DNA from: Arthrobacter sp. FW306-2-2C-D06B | GTDB lineage: Bacteria; Actinomycetota; Actinomycetes; Actinomycetales; Micrococcaceae | Reading direction: 5' to 3' | DNA length: 64,000 nucleotides | Assembly (NCBI RefSeq): GCF_021789175.1 | Contig: NZ_CP084560.1 | Span: 3,534,001 to 3,598,000 of the forward strand | Shown here: positions 42,475-52,107 of the stretch, in pieces | Numbering within the stretch: position 1 is the stretch's first letter | How the letters are laid out: the number at the start of each line of letters is the position of its first letter | Made by a program: the position numbers and the translations under genes | Notes under the pieces: model-generated | What the model was told of the DNA's origin: nothing | The model's input: the letters and a program-made list of their open reading frames with translations, nothing else | Database searches by the model: none

Positions 42475-42661
42475 CGAACTCCCAAAACCGGACGCAGCAC
42501 AGTATCGGCCAGTCTAGTTGCGAGCCGAGGCTTTGCCTATGGGGCGACGCCGAGTAAGGGTCGTCCGGTCGAATTCGCGGCTGCGGGCCGAAGGCTAGGT
42601 TCCGGAACGCAGCCCACGGTCCGCACCCACGGTTTCGGCAGGGAACGGCGTCGGAGAGCCG

Positions 42662-44095
42662 TTAGCCCCGCGAGATCTCGATCATGTCCTCGCGCGGAAC
42701 CACCTTGATGCGTTCGCGTACGACGCCGGCGTCCGGGTTTTCGGCTGTCCATGCGGCGCCGAGGGCTACTTCGTGCGCATCGAGCTTGTTCCAGCCTTCC
42801 CAGGTGGTGTACTCGATGCCCCGCTCTTCAAGGAGGTTGATGATGGCCTGCGGGTCCGGGTTTTCGGCCGGGGGCAGCGTGAGGCGGTCCTCCAGGAGGC
42901 AGCCGATGGTCTCCAGCGCGTCGCCCTTGGTGTGTCCGATCAGGCCGACGGGTCCGCGCTTGATCCAGCCGGTGGCGTAGATACCGGGTACCGGCTTGCC
43001 GTCGGCGCCCAGCACCCGTCCGCCGTCGTTGGGGATGACCCCGCGGCGGGCGTCGTACTCAAGCTCGTCCAGCGGGGAACCGTGGTAACCGATGGCGCGG
43101 TAGACGGCCTGGATCGGATAGTCCACGAACTCGCCGGTGCCCTTGACATTGCCCGTGCCGTCCAGCTGCATGCGCTCGAACTTGATGCTGGAGACCTTCC
43201 CGGAGCCGTCTTCGGAAACGATCTCCACCGGGCTGTGCAGGAAATGCAGGTGCAGGCGGCGGGACGAGGGCTGCTCGGCTTCGGCATGTTCCTCGACGAG
43301 CCAGTTAGTCAGCGTGTTGACCATGGTCTTGATCTGGTTGTTGCTGCGGATGGCCTCGTCTGAAGCTTCGTCAAACTCGAAATCTTCCGGGTACAGCACA
43401 ATGTCCACGTCGTTGGAGTGCGAGAGCTCGCGCAGTTCCAGCGGAGTGAACTTGATCTGGGCGGGACCGCGACGCCCGAAGACATGCACGTCCGTGACCG
43501 GGGAGGCTTTGAGGGCGGCATAGACGTTGTCCGGGATTTCGGTCACCAGGAGGTCATCTGCGTGCTTCGAGAGCATGCGGGCCACGTCCAGCGCGACGTT
43601 GCCGTTGCCGATGACTGCCACTTCCTTGGCATCCAGGGGCCACTCGCGGGGCACGTCCGGGTGTCCGTCATACCAGGAGACGAAGTCGGCTCCGCCGAAG
43701 GAGCCTTCCAGCTCGATGCCGGGGATGTTCAGCTCCGCGTCCTTGATGGCCCCCGTGGAGAAGATCACCGCGTCGTAGAAGGCGCGGAAGTCGTGCAGCG
43801 TGAGGTCGCGGCCGTAGGTCACGTTGCCCAGGAAGCGGATGTCTCCGCGGTCCAGGACCTTGTGGAGCGCGTTGACGATGCCCTTGATGCGGGGGTGGTC
43901 CGGCGCCACGCCATAGCGGATCAGGCCGTACGGTGCGGGGTATGCCTCGAAAAGGTCGATGCTGACCTCGACGTCGCCGTCCTTGACCTCATTCGATTTG
44001 GTCAGGATATCCGCGGCGTACACGCCGGCCGGCCCTGCGCCGACAATAGCGACGCGCAATGGACGTTTTGAGGTGGTTTCGGCCGAGTTGGACAC
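42662..44095 (-). CDS. fprA: Ferredoxin-NADP reductase (FprA type), copy 1
   Basis: The 477-residue flavoprotein has the FAD turn VAIVGAGPAGVYAADIL, then the family signature YPAPYGLIRYGVAPDHPRIK and GNGNVALDVARML for NADP. It passes electrons between NADPH and ferredoxin, typically for cytochrome P450 or sulfite/nitrite reductase. The start is GTG with AGAAGGG upstream. It has a close paralogue at 56174-57640. It stands alone here, divergent from rarD. Confidence 0.93.
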   Translation of the reverse strand: MSNSAETTSKRPLRVAIVGAGPAGVYAADILTKSNEVKDGDVEVSIDLFEAYPAPYGLIRYGVAPDHPRIKGIVNALHKVLDRGDIRFLGNVTYGRDLTLHDFRAFYDAVIFSTGAIKDAELNIPGIELEGSFGGADFVSWYDGHPDVPREWPLDAKEVAVIGNGNVALDVARMLSKHADDLLVTEIPDNVYAALKASPVTDVHVFGRRGPAQIKFTPLELRELSHSNDVDIVLYPEDFEFDEASDEAIRSNNQIKTMVNTLTNWLVEEHAEAEQPSSRRLHLHFLHSPVEIVSEDGSGKVSSIKFERMQLDGTGNVKGTGEFVDYPIQAVYRAIGYHGSPLDELEYDARRGVIPNDGGRVLGADGKPVPGIYATGWIKRGPVGLIGHTKGDALETIGCLLEDRLTLPPAENPDPQAIINLLEERGIEYTTWEGWNKLDAHEVALGAAWTAENPDAGVVRERIKVVPREDMIEISRG

Positions 44096-44281
44096 CGTGA
44101 ACCCTTCTGAGACGGGAATCCGCCCCGCGTGGTGGGGCGCGCAGTTTCCAATTCTAGTTCTCAGTTGCGGCCGGAGTGTCAGTACGTGGCGGGAGGTGAC
44201 ACAACCGGGCGAGGAAACTCACAATAACTTTCCGGCCGTACGGTCAGGAATACGTTCGCAAAGTGTGATGTTGTTGACTTT

Positions 44282-45301
44282 GTGTCTACGCCCGAGCAAA
44301 CCGTGCCTGCCCAGTCCGCCACCAGTGCTTCCAGCGCTTCGAATGCTTCGGCTACAGCAGCCGCCGCCGCTGCCACGGCCAAGAAGGAGACGACGGCGGG
44401 TGTGGTGTTCGGTATCGGGGCGTACGGCCTGTGGGGGCTGCTTCCGCTCTACTTCCTGGTGTTGCAACCCGCCAGTGCAGTGGAAATCGTCGCGAACCGG
44501 GTGGTGTGGTCGCTCATTTTCTGCGCCCTTCTCATCACCATCACCCGGACGTGGCGCCTCCTCGGCAATGCCTTCAGGGACCGGACGGTCCTGGGGCCAC
44601 TCGCCGTCGCTGCCGGACTGATCGCCATCAACTGGCTGACCTACACCTTCGGCGTCACCACCGGACATGCGGTCGAAGCCTCGCTCGGCTACTTCATCAA
44701 TCCGCTCGTGTCGGTGCTCCTTGGCGTGTTCGTCCTGAAGGAAAAGCTCCGCCCGCTCCAGTGGGCCGCCGTCGGGATCGGCTTCATCGCCGTCGGCGTC
44801 TTGACGGTTTCCTATGGCAAGCTGCCGTGGATCGCGCTGGTCCTGGCGTTCAGCTTTGGACTTTACGGTTTCGTGAAGAAGCGCGTGGGGCCCAAGGTCA
44901 ACGCCATCACGAGCCTCACCGTGGAGACCGTGGTCCTCGCGCCGATCGCCGGCGCCACCATGATTGTCCTCGGCCTCACGGGAGCCGGGACTTTGGGAAG
45001 CAACGGCCCGGGCCACTTCTGGCTATTGGCGGCTTCAGGCATCATCACGGCCGTGCCGCTCCTGTTCTTCGGTGCCTCCGCACGCCGCCTTCCCATGACC
45101 ACCATCGGCCTGCTGCAATACTTCGCGCCGGTACTCCAGTTCATCGTGGCGCTGGCCGTCTTCCACGAGGCCATGACCCCCGACCGTTGGGTTGGCTTCG
45201 GGATCGTGTGGCTGGCGTTGCTGCTCCTGACCCTCGATATGCTGCGCACGGCACGCAAGAACTCGGTCATCAGGAAAAGCGCACGGCTCAGTGGGGCCTA
45301 G
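44282..45301 (+). CDS. rarD: EamA/RarD family transporter
   Basis: The 339-residue protein has ten helices in two EamA halves after an Ala/Ser/Thr-rich 38-residue N-terminus. RarD signatures are GIGAYGLWGLLPLYFLVLQ, NRVVWSL, GYFINPLVSVLLGVFVLKEKL and TIGLLQYFAPVLQF. The substrate is unknown (drug/metabolite type). The GTG start gives the normal length; no good ribosome-binding site is visible, so leaderless translation is possible. It ends 8 bases before the repeat cluster at 45309. Confidence 0.9.
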   Translation: MSTPEQTVPAQSATSASSASNASATAAAAAATAKKETTAGVVFGIGAYGLWGLLPLYFLVLQPASAVEIVANRVVWSLIFCALLITITRTWRLLGNAFRDRTVLGPLAVAAGLIAINWLTYTFGVTTGHAVEASLGYFINPLVSVLLGVFVLKEKLRPLQWAAVGIGFIAVGVLTVSYGKLPWIALVLAFSFGLYGFVKKRVGPKVNAITSLTVETVVLAPIAGATMIVLGLTGAGTLGSNGPGHFWLLAASGIITAVPLLFFGASARRLPMTTIGLLQYFAPVLQFIVALAVFHEAMTPDRWVGFGIVWLALLLLTLDMLRTARKNSVIRKSARLSGA

Positions 45302-45308
45302 GACCCCC

Positions 45309-45439
45309 GGACATGCTCAGCGCTACCCAGCACCAATGGACATGCTCATTGGCGTCCACTGGACATGCTCATTGTTAAACGCAAGGGATGGACATAGTCG
45401 CACTATGTCCATCCCTTGAACCTAGAGGCGGGCATGTCC
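45309..45439. repeat. GGACATGCTCA repeats and perfect hairpin
   Basis: GGACATGCTCA occurs at 45309, 45338 and 45361. It is followed by a perfect 17-bp inverted repeat (arms 45382-45398 and 45402-45418, containing GGACATAGT) and by an inverted GGCATGTCC at 45431-45439. The cluster fills the gap between the convergent rarD and gabT genes and can terminate both, though it has no T tract. Confidence 0.75.
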
Positions 45440-45454
45440 ACCTGAAGGTTGTGG

Positions 45455-46810
45455 CTAAGCGTTGGCCTTGATGGCCGCTGCCAGGACCTCGAGGCCGTCC
45501 AGGAGCAGTTCGTCGCTGATGACAAGCGGCGGCAGCAGACGGATCACGTTGCCGTAGGTGCCGCAGGTCAGGATGATGACGCCTTCCTGGAGGCACGCGG
45601 CGGCAACAGCCTTGGTCAGTTCCGCGTTCGGTTCCTTGGATCCGGCCTGGACCAGTTCGATCGCCAGCATGGCACCGCGTCCACGGACGTCGCCGATCGC
45701 GGGAACCTCAGCAGCAAGTTCACGCAAGCGGCCGAGTGCGATTTCCTCGATGTGGCGTGCGCGGGCGTTGAGGTCGTGCTGTTCCATGGTGCCGATGGCA
45801 GCAAGAGCCGCAGCACAGGCAACCGGGTTGCCACCGTAGGTGCCGCCGAGGCCGCCCGGGTGGACGGCGTCGAGCAGGTCAGCGCGGCCTGTGATCGCGG
45901 ACAACGGGAGGCCGCCGGCAATGCCCTTGGCCATGGTGATGATGTCCGGGACAACACCCTCGTGGTTGACGGCGAACCATTCACCCGTGCGGCAGAAACC
46001 GGACTGGACCTCGTCCGCAATGAAGACGATGCCCTTGTCCTTGGCCCATGCGGACAGTGCCGGCAGGAAGCCCTCGGCGGGAACAATGAAGCCGCCCTCG
46101 CCCTGGATCGGTTCGATGATGATCGCGGCAACCTGGTCGCCGCCGATCTGCTTCTCGATCATGGTGATGGCGCGCTTGGCGGCCTCGGCACCGGTGATCT
46201 CCGGGTTTTCCTCGCGGAACGGGTAGCTCATCGGCATGCGGTAGACCTCGGGCGCGAACGGGCCGAAGTTGGTCTTGTACGGCATGGCCTTGGCGGTGAG
46301 TGCCATGGTCAGGTTGGTGCGGCCGTGGTAGGCGTGGTCGAAGGCGACGACGGCGTCACGGCCGGTTGCCAGGCGCGCCACCTTGACGGCGTTCTCCACT
46401 GCTTCGGCACCGGAGTTGAAAAGCACGGTGCGCTTCTCGTGGTCGCCCGGGGTGAGGCGGTTCAGCTGCTCGGCGACGGCGACATAGCCCTCGTACGGCG
46501 TGACCATGAAACAGGTGTGGGTGAAGTGCGCTGCAGCGTCCTGGACGGCTGCGACGACGGCGGGATCCGAAGCGCCCACGCTGGTCACCGCGATGCCCGA
46601 GCCGAGGTCGATGAAGGAGTTGCCGTCGACGTCGCGGATGATGCCGCCATCGGCGTCCTCAACGTAAACGGGCACGCCCGAGGACACGCCGGCCGCGACG
46701 ACGGCCGCGCGGCGCTCGTTCAGGGCCTGTGACCTGGGGCCGGGGAAGGCGCCGTTGATGCTGCGCTTCTGGTCCAGGCGGTAGGTGATTTCATGTGCTG
46801 TTGCGGTCAT
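45455..46810 (-). CDS. gabT: 4-aminobutyrate aminotransferase
   Basis: The 451-residue PLP enzyme has the class III aminotransferase motif FIADEVQSGFCRTGEWFAV (D266), PLP lysine K295 in TMAKGIAGG, and GSGIAVTSVGA near the substrate site. It transfers the amino group from GABA (or 5-aminovalerate) to 2-oxoglutarate. AAGAAAG precedes the ATG. It follows the aldehyde dehydrogenase gene, 104 bases, on the same strand; together they fit putrescine/GABA degradation. Confidence 0.92.
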   Translation of the reverse strand: MTATAHEITYRLDQKRSINGAFPGPRSQALNERRAAVVAAGVSSGVPVYVEDADGGIIRDVDGNSFIDLGSGIAVTSVGASDPAVVAAVQDAAAHFTHTCFMVTPYEGYVAVAEQLNRLTPGDHEKRTVLFNSGAEAVENAVKVARLATGRDAVVAFDHAYHGRTNLTMALTAKAMPYKTNFGPFAPEVYRMPMSYPFREENPEITGAEAAKRAITMIEKQIGGDQVAAIIIEPIQGEGGFIVPAEGFLPALSAWAKDKGIVFIADEVQSGFCRTGEWFAVNHEGVVPDIITMAKGIAGGLPLSAITGRADLLDAVHPGGLGGTYGGNPVACAAALAAIGTMEQHDLNARARHIEEIALGRLRELAAEVPAIGDVRGRGAMLAIELVQAGSKEPNAELTKAVAAACLQEGVIILTCGTYGNVIRLLPPLVISDELLLDGLEVLAAAIKANA

Positions 46811-46914
46811 GATGGTTCTTTCTTTCTTACTTTTGCGTGCCGTGTGCCGGCTATGGGGCCACGCCGGCAGGGTTCCCTGGCCGAAGCGGAGCGAGGTTAG
46901 GGTGCCGGTGGGGA

Positions 46915-48345
46915 TTAGGCGTCCAGTGCAGACATGACGTGCTTGATGCGCGTGTAGTCCTCGACGCCGTACATGGACAGGTCCTTGCCGTAACCGGACT
47001 GCTTGAAGCCGCCGTGGGGCATCTCAGCGGTCAGCAGGATGTGGGTGTTGATCCAGACCGCGCCGAAGTCCAGGTCGCGGCTCATCCGCATGGCGGTGCC
47101 GTGGTCCGTGGTCCAGACGCTGGAAGCCAGGGCGTATTCGACATCGTTGGCCAGCTCGAGTGCCTCGGCTTCGGTGGTGAACTTCTGGACGGTGATGACG
47201 GGTCCGAAGGTTTCCTTCTGGACGACGTCGTCGCTCTGCTTGGCGCCGGTGATGATGGTGGGCTCGAAGAAGAAGCCCTTGTCACCGGCACGGTGGCCGC
47301 CGGTTTCGATCTTGCAGTTGGCCGGCAGGTGCTCCACTACCGAGTTCACGGCATTGAAGTGGTTCACGTTGTTGAGCGGGCCGAAGTAGTTTTCCTCGTC
47401 GTTCTGCGAACCAGTGTGCAGCGTCTTGGTGTGTTCCACCATGGCGGCAACCACGTCGTCGTGGATCGAATCTTCAATCAGCACGCGGGTGATGGCCGTG
47501 CAGTCCTGGCCGGCATTGAAGAAGGCGAATTCGGCGATGGCCGCTGCGCTCTTCTTGATGTCGGCATCCTTGAAGACTATGGCCGGGGCCTTGCCGCCAA
47601 GTTCCAGGTGGGCACGCTTGAGGCCCTTGGCCGCCCCGCTGGCCACGGCAATGCCGGCACGTACGGAACCCGTGATCGAGACGAGGCCCGGGACCTTGTG
47701 CTCCACCATCATGGAGCCGGTGGCCGCGTTGCCGAGGACCACGTTGAGAACGCCGGCCGGGAAGATCTCCCCCGCCAGGCGGGCCAGGACCAAGGTGGAT
47801 TCCGGAGTGGTGTCGGAGGGCTTGAGAACAACGGTGTTGCCTGCTGCGAGGGCGGGGCCGATCTTCCAGATGCCCATGAGGAACGGGTAGTTCCAGGGTG
47901 CAACCTGGGCGACGACGCCGATCGGTTCGCGGCGGACGTACGAGGTGTGGCCCTCGAAATACTCGCCGGCGGACTTGCCTTCCATGATGCGCGCGGCGCC
48001 GGCGAAGAAGCGGAGCTGGTCCGCACCAGCGGCAACTTCCTCGGATGCGATGAGGGCGCGGACCTGGCCGGTGTTGCGGTGCTGTGCCTCAACGAGCTCA
48101 TCGCTGTTGGCCTCGATAGCATCGGCGAGCTTGAGCAGCATGAGCTGTCGCTGGCCTGGAGTGACATGCTTCCAGGACTTGAAGGCTTCCTTCGCCGCGT
48201 TCATGGCCGCATCGACGTCGGCCGCCGTGGAGATAGGCGCGTGAGCGACAATCTCCCCGTTGGTGGGGTTCACGATGTCGAGCAGTTCGGTGCCTGCCGG
48301 CGTGACGAACTCGCCGTTGATGAAGTTCTGCAAGGTTTGGACCAC
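46915..48345 (-). CDS. Gamma-aminobutyraldehyde dehydrogenase (PatD-like)
   Basis: The 476-residue enzyme has the base E248 in LELGGKAPAIVF and the catalytic C282 in FNAGQDCTAITR. It resembles PatD/YdcW proteins, which oxidise 4-aminobutanal from putrescine to GABA; gabT then removes the amino group. The GTG at 48345 is chosen because AGAGG lies about 10 bases upstream and the family starts with QTLQNFING. Divergent from the PucR regulator gene. Confidence 0.9.
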   Translation of the reverse strand: MVQTLQNFINGEFVTPAGTELLDIVNPTNGEIVAHAPISTAADVDAAMNAAKEAFKSWKHVTPGQRQLMLLKLADAIEANSDELVEAQHRNTGQVRALIASEEVAAGADQLRFFAGAARIMEGKSAGEYFEGHTSYVRREPIGVVAQVAPWNYPFLMGIWKIGPALAAGNTVVLKPSDTTPESTLVLARLAGEIFPAGVLNVVLGNAATGSMMVEHKVPGLVSITGSVRAGIAVASGAAKGLKRAHLELGGKAPAIVFKDADIKKSAAAIAEFAFFNAGQDCTAITRVLIEDSIHDDVVAAMVEHTKTLHTGSQNDEENYFGPLNNVNHFNAVNSVVEHLPANCKIETGGHRAGDKGFFFEPTIITGAKQSDDVVQKETFGPVITVQKFTTEAEALELANDVEYALASSVWTTDHGTAMRMSRDLDFGAVWINTHILLTAEMPHGGFKQSGYGKDLSMYGVEDYTRIKHVMSALDA

Positions 48346-48489
48346 GGTGTACAACCTCTTTCGGTGTCTAGGCATTGGTTGCAGCTGCTCCGAGCCTATG
48401 CCAGCACCCCGCGGCGCGGAATAGTCAGGTGCACACCCCGACCACCCCGACTTAGTGCGAATGACCAGTGCCGGGATATCCTTTTTGGC

Positions 48490-49932
48490 ATGGCAATGTC
48501 ACTCGCCGCGCTCGTCGCCGTCCCCTCTCTGCGGCTCCGGAAAGCCGGCCTCGCGGAAACCACTTGGAACGAAGATATCCGTTGGGTGGCCGTGACCGAG
48601 CAGGAGGATCCCCAACGCTTCCTCAACGGCGGCGAGCTGATCCTGACCACCGGCCTCAGGCTCAGCGGGGCCGCGGAACAGCGCCGCTTCGTGCGCCAGG
48701 TACAGCGCGCGGGAGCCGTCGGCATCGGCTTCGGCACCGGGCTGACCCACGAGTCCGTGCCCCCCGCCCTCATTGCGGAAGCGAACCGCTGGGGCCTGCC
48801 CCTCGTGGAAGTCCCGTACGAAACCCCTTTCATCGCCATCGGCAAACTCGTGGCCGACTCCCAGTCCGCCGACCACTACTCGAAGCTGGAGCGCCTCATC
48901 GCCGGCCACCAGATCCTGGCCCGGGCCTTGCTGACCGGTGGCGGACTCGGCGAACTGCTCAAGCAGTTGGGCAGCATGCTCCGGACCGACATCGCGCTCA
49001 CGCAGTTCAGTGCCCAGCTCTACAACAGCGTGGCCGGCAACCCCGCACCGACGGCCGACGACTGGGCGTCCTTCCCCATCCCAACCGGCCGCCGCGACGC
49101 CTGCACCCTATGGATCAAGCAGCCCTTCGGCGACACCGGAATCGTCAGTTATGCGCAGAACCTGATCAGCGTGGAACTCAACAACATGGTCAAGCAGCGC
49201 CAGAGCCAGCGGGCCCTGGCGGGCCAGGTGCTGGACGACGTCATCCACGGAACCCTGGACACGGTGGAGGGCGCCCGCCGCCTGGCCGGCGTCGGAATCA
49301 ACAGCACCCGCAAGAACGTGGTGCTGCTGGTGGTCTCGGCCGCCCACCACAAACAACTCGGTAGCACCTCGCTTCCGCAATCGCTCGACGGCGGGGTGAC
49401 CGCCGTCGTCGGGAAGGACCTGGTGACGGTAGTGCCCGACGACGGCAGTTCCGCGAGCGCGCTCGCGAAGGACCTCAGTGATCACCTTTTGGAAGCCGGG
49501 ATCCACGCGGCGATCGGGATCGGCGGCGCCTACACGAAGCCGAACGGCGTGCGCTGGAGTTACTTCGAAGCGCGCGACGCCGTGGCGCACGGCCTGCCGG
49601 TCAACGAACCTGAGCGGCTCAGCCTGACCTCGCTGTTGCTGGCCAGCGAGGATGTGCCGCTGGCGGACATGGCCAGCGAGGCGCTCACTCCCCTGCGCAA
49701 GTTCGACGCCGCGCACGGCTCCGAGCTCGTTCCGACCCTGGAAAGCTACCTCAACCACAATGGTTCGGTGGCCGCCGTCGCCGAAGCCCTGACCCTGCAC
49801 CGCAATACGGTGCGCTACCGCTTGGCGCAAATCACGGACCTCACCGGCTACGATCCTGCCCAGACGCCGGACCGGGTGCAGTTGTGGCTTGCCCTGGCTG
49901 TGCAACGGCTGGGATCGCGCAACCCGCGCTGA
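48490..49932 (+). CDS. PucR family transcriptional regulator
   Basis: The 480-residue protein has the PucR N-terminal domain (LAALVAVPSLRLRKAGL, then GELILTTGLRL and LPLVEVPYETPF), a central region and the C-terminal PucR-type helix-turn-helix VAAVAEALTLHRNTVRYRLAQI. It is divergent from the gamma-aminobutyraldehyde dehydrogenase gene and so is a likely activator of polyamine/GABA degradation. ATG codons at 48490 and 48496 are both in frame. The in-frame extension that continues upstream is antisense to the dehydrogenase and is not coding. Confidence 0.9.
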   Translation: MAMSLAALVAVPSLRLRKAGLAETTWNEDIRWVAVTEQEDPQRFLNGGELILTTGLRLSGAAEQRRFVRQVQRAGAVGIGFGTGLTHESVPPALIAEANRWGLPLVEVPYETPFIAIGKLVADSQSADHYSKLERLIAGHQILARALLTGGGLGELLKQLGSMLRTDIALTQFSAQLYNSVAGNPAPTADDWASFPIPTGRRDACTLWIKQPFGDTGIVSYAQNLISVELNNMVKQRQSQRALAGQVLDDVIHGTLDTVEGARRLAGVGINSTRKNVVLLVVSAAHHKQLGSTSLPQSLDGGVTAVVGKDLVTVVPDDGSSASALAKDLSDHLLEAGIHAAIGIGGAYTKPNGVRWSYFEARDAVAHGLPVNEPERLSLTSLLLASEDVPLADMASEALTPLRKFDAAHGSELVPTLESYLNHNGSVAAVAEALTLHRNTVRYRLAQITDLTGYDPAQTPDRVQLWLALAVQRLGSRNPR

Positions 49933-49989
49933 GGGCTTTTCGCGGCCCGGCTGAGACCCGAGGATCGGTAGCCGGACCGCGACGGGGGC

Positions 49990-52107
49990 CTAGCGGAAGA
50001 TGTCGGCGGCAACACCCATGATGATTCTGTCCCCGGGCGTCGACTTTTGCAGGAAGTCCACAACAGCCCAATCGTCCAGCGATATGCATCCAGCGGTTGG
50101 AACCTTGTTTTCGTGCAGGAAGATCGCAAATCCGGCGTCTTGGGTGATCGGCGAGTCCGGCGGACGGTTGTAGTTGAGGACGGCCCCTTGCCGGTAATCA
50201 TGCTGGGGGCGGGTTGCGAAGTACCACATGTTCTCGTCATAGCCCACCCACGAGCTGGACTCGAAGTACGTGTTGTAAGTGTCGGTCCATGGATTTCCAC
50301 CCCAGCGTGAACGGGGATTCAACATGCGGTACGGAAGGGCCGTCCCTGGATTACCCAGGCCGAATGCCTCCGTAACGGAGAACCAGCCCGTGGGCGAGTA
50401 GTTGTAGCGGGTAGGACCGGAGGCAACCCCAGGCGGCTTGAATCCACTGGCCCCCACAAATCCGTTCGTGGTCCACTCAGTTACATACGTTCCTGCCACC
50501 CGCTTGCAATACGCAACACCAGCGTAGGACTGGCCATAGGCTGCCGTGTACACCAAGGTCACGTGGTTGGCATCGCCGGAAGGGTACTTCACCCGGCCAT
50601 CGTTCAAACCCGTGCACTCGCTGTGCCGGTAGTCTCGGGCCCCGGCTGGCGTCCACGTCAAATATCCGCCTTGGAAGGCTTGGACACATTCACCGTTGAT
50701 GCACGTCTCGGGGGTGGCCGGATAGCCGAGGTACCCCAAATGCCAGCCCATTTGCTCGTATTTCGCCTTCATGCCTCCCCGGATGGGTTGCGCACCGGTG
50801 ACCGGCGACCAGAAAATCAGGCCGCCTTGGAACCACTGGTAACACCCGCCGCCGCGCTGCCCGCACACCTCGCCTTCGAGGGGATAGCCTAGATAGCCGC
50901 CCGTCAGCCCGCCCATGTTGTCGTACTGGGAACGGATGCCGCCGTTGACGCCATTCGCCCCGGTCTGCGGCGACCAGTAGATGGTGCCGCCTTGGAACTG
51001 CTGAAGGCAACCGGATGCTGGCTGGCCGCAGATTTCGTCGGAAACGGGATAGCCAAACCGCCCGTTTTCGAAGCCCGCACTGGCCCACGCAGAGCGAATG
51101 CCGCCGTGGCTTGTCCGTGCCCCGCTGGCCGGTGACCAGATGATGGCTCCGTGCTGGTACATCTGGTAACAGCCATTGGCCTTGAGTCCGCAGGTCTCGC
51201 GGGTTGTCGGATACCCCAGCCAGCCAGATTCAGCTCCGGCCGCAGCAAACGCTGCGCCAATAGCCCCTGGTGTCCACACTCCGGACGCTCCCGACGCCGA
51301 ACTCCAGAGAATTCTCAGATTCCCGAAGCTTTGCTGGCACCCGGAGTTCACCAAATCGCATAGTTCCGGGCTCGTGGGGTACCCCGCTTGGGCGTAGCCA
51401 CCATATAAGCGGAAAAAGGCGTCACCGATGCCGCCTTTGGTCCAGACAGTCTGGGGACCGCCGAGCGCGCTCCAGGTGATATCCAAACCACTGGAGAACT
51501 TCTGATAGCAGCCATTGCTATCGCATTTTTCCTCGCCGAGGGGATAGCCGAACGCGGAAAGCTGTCCGCTTTCGTGCCATCGGGGCCCGGTCTTTCCTGC
51601 CGTGAGCAGCACCGCGTTGGCACCAGTGAGCGGCGTGGAATAGATGCTCCCGCCAGTGAACACCTGGACGCAAAGGAGATTCTGATCGCAAGATTGATCC
51701 GCTGTCGCGGCCCCCAAAGGTCCCCCCGCACCGCCCAGTAGCTGCCATTTGGCCGCGATCGCTCCTGTAGGAACGATGTCGACGGCTGTCGCAGCGAGGT
51801 TCGGCGGGGCTCCGGGCGCCACGTCCCGGGTCGGAGCGGGCGCGGGCACCGAGGAGGGCGCCGTTGGCGCCGTTGTCGCTGGCATCCCCGTCGGTTCCTG
51901 AGCCGGGGCCGTGCGGTTGCTCGGCTGAGGGGCGGGGGTTGCGGAAGGTGCGGGAGACGTTGAAACGGCGGGAGACGGCGTCGGAGACTCCACTGCTGGG
52001 AGACCGACGGCGGTTGCCGCCGTGGGCGCGAGCCCGGCGGCGACAACGGCGGTCAGGACAAACGTTGCTAAGACACGGATAGCCCGGGTGGCGCTGTTTC
52101 CCGTCAC
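49990..52107 (-). CDS. Secreted L,D-transpeptidase with seven LGFP repeats
   Basis: The 705-residue protein has a signal peptide (residues 8-33) and a Pro/Ser/Thr-rich linker to about 105. Seven repeats of about 52 residues follow, of the LGFP type (GxxxxxGYPxxxEICxxxGCxQxFxGGxIYWSPxTGA). The C-terminal domain is YkuD-like, with H665 and C674 in HENKVPTAGCISLDDW. LGFP repeats bind the wall envelope, and L,D-transpeptidases make 3-3 crosslinks or attach proteins. The Cys pairs in each repeat probably form disulfides. The start overlaps the stop of the lipoprotein gene as ATGA, so the two are co-translated. Confidence 0.88.
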   Translation of the reverse strand: MTGNSATRAIRVLATFVLTAVVAAGLAPTAATAVGLPAVESPTPSPAVSTSPAPSATPAPQPSNRTAPAQEPTGMPATTAPTAPSSVPAPAPTRDVAPGAPPNLAATAVDIVPTGAIAAKWQLLGGAGGPLGAATADQSCDQNLLCVQVFTGGSIYSTPLTGANAVLLTAGKTGPRWHESGQLSAFGYPLGEEKCDSNGCYQKFSSGLDITWSALGGPQTVWTKGGIGDAFFRLYGGYAQAGYPTSPELCDLVNSGCQQSFGNLRILWSSASGASGVWTPGAIGAAFAAAGAESGWLGYPTTRETCGLKANGCYQMYQHGAIIWSPASGARTSHGGIRSAWASAGFENGRFGYPVSDEICGQPASGCLQQFQGGTIYWSPQTGANGVNGGIRSQYDNMGGLTGGYLGYPLEGEVCGQRGGGCYQWFQGGLIFWSPVTGAQPIRGGMKAKYEQMGWHLGYLGYPATPETCINGECVQAFQGGYLTWTPAGARDYRHSECTGLNDGRVKYPSGDANHVTLVYTAAYGQSYAGVAYCKRVAGTYVTEWTTNGFVGASGFKPPGVASGPTRYNYSPTGWFSVTEAFGLGNPGTALPYRMLNPRSRWGGNPWTDTYNTYFESSSWVGYDENMWYFATRPQHDYRQGAVLNYNRPPDSPITQDAGFAIFLHENKVPTAGCISLDDWAVVDFLQKSTPGDRIIMGVAADIFR

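Noticed and set aside
46837..48489. Long plus-strand frame fused to the PucR gene
   Set aside because: It is antisense to the gamma-aminobutyraldehyde dehydrogenase gene. PucR homology starts only at 48490.
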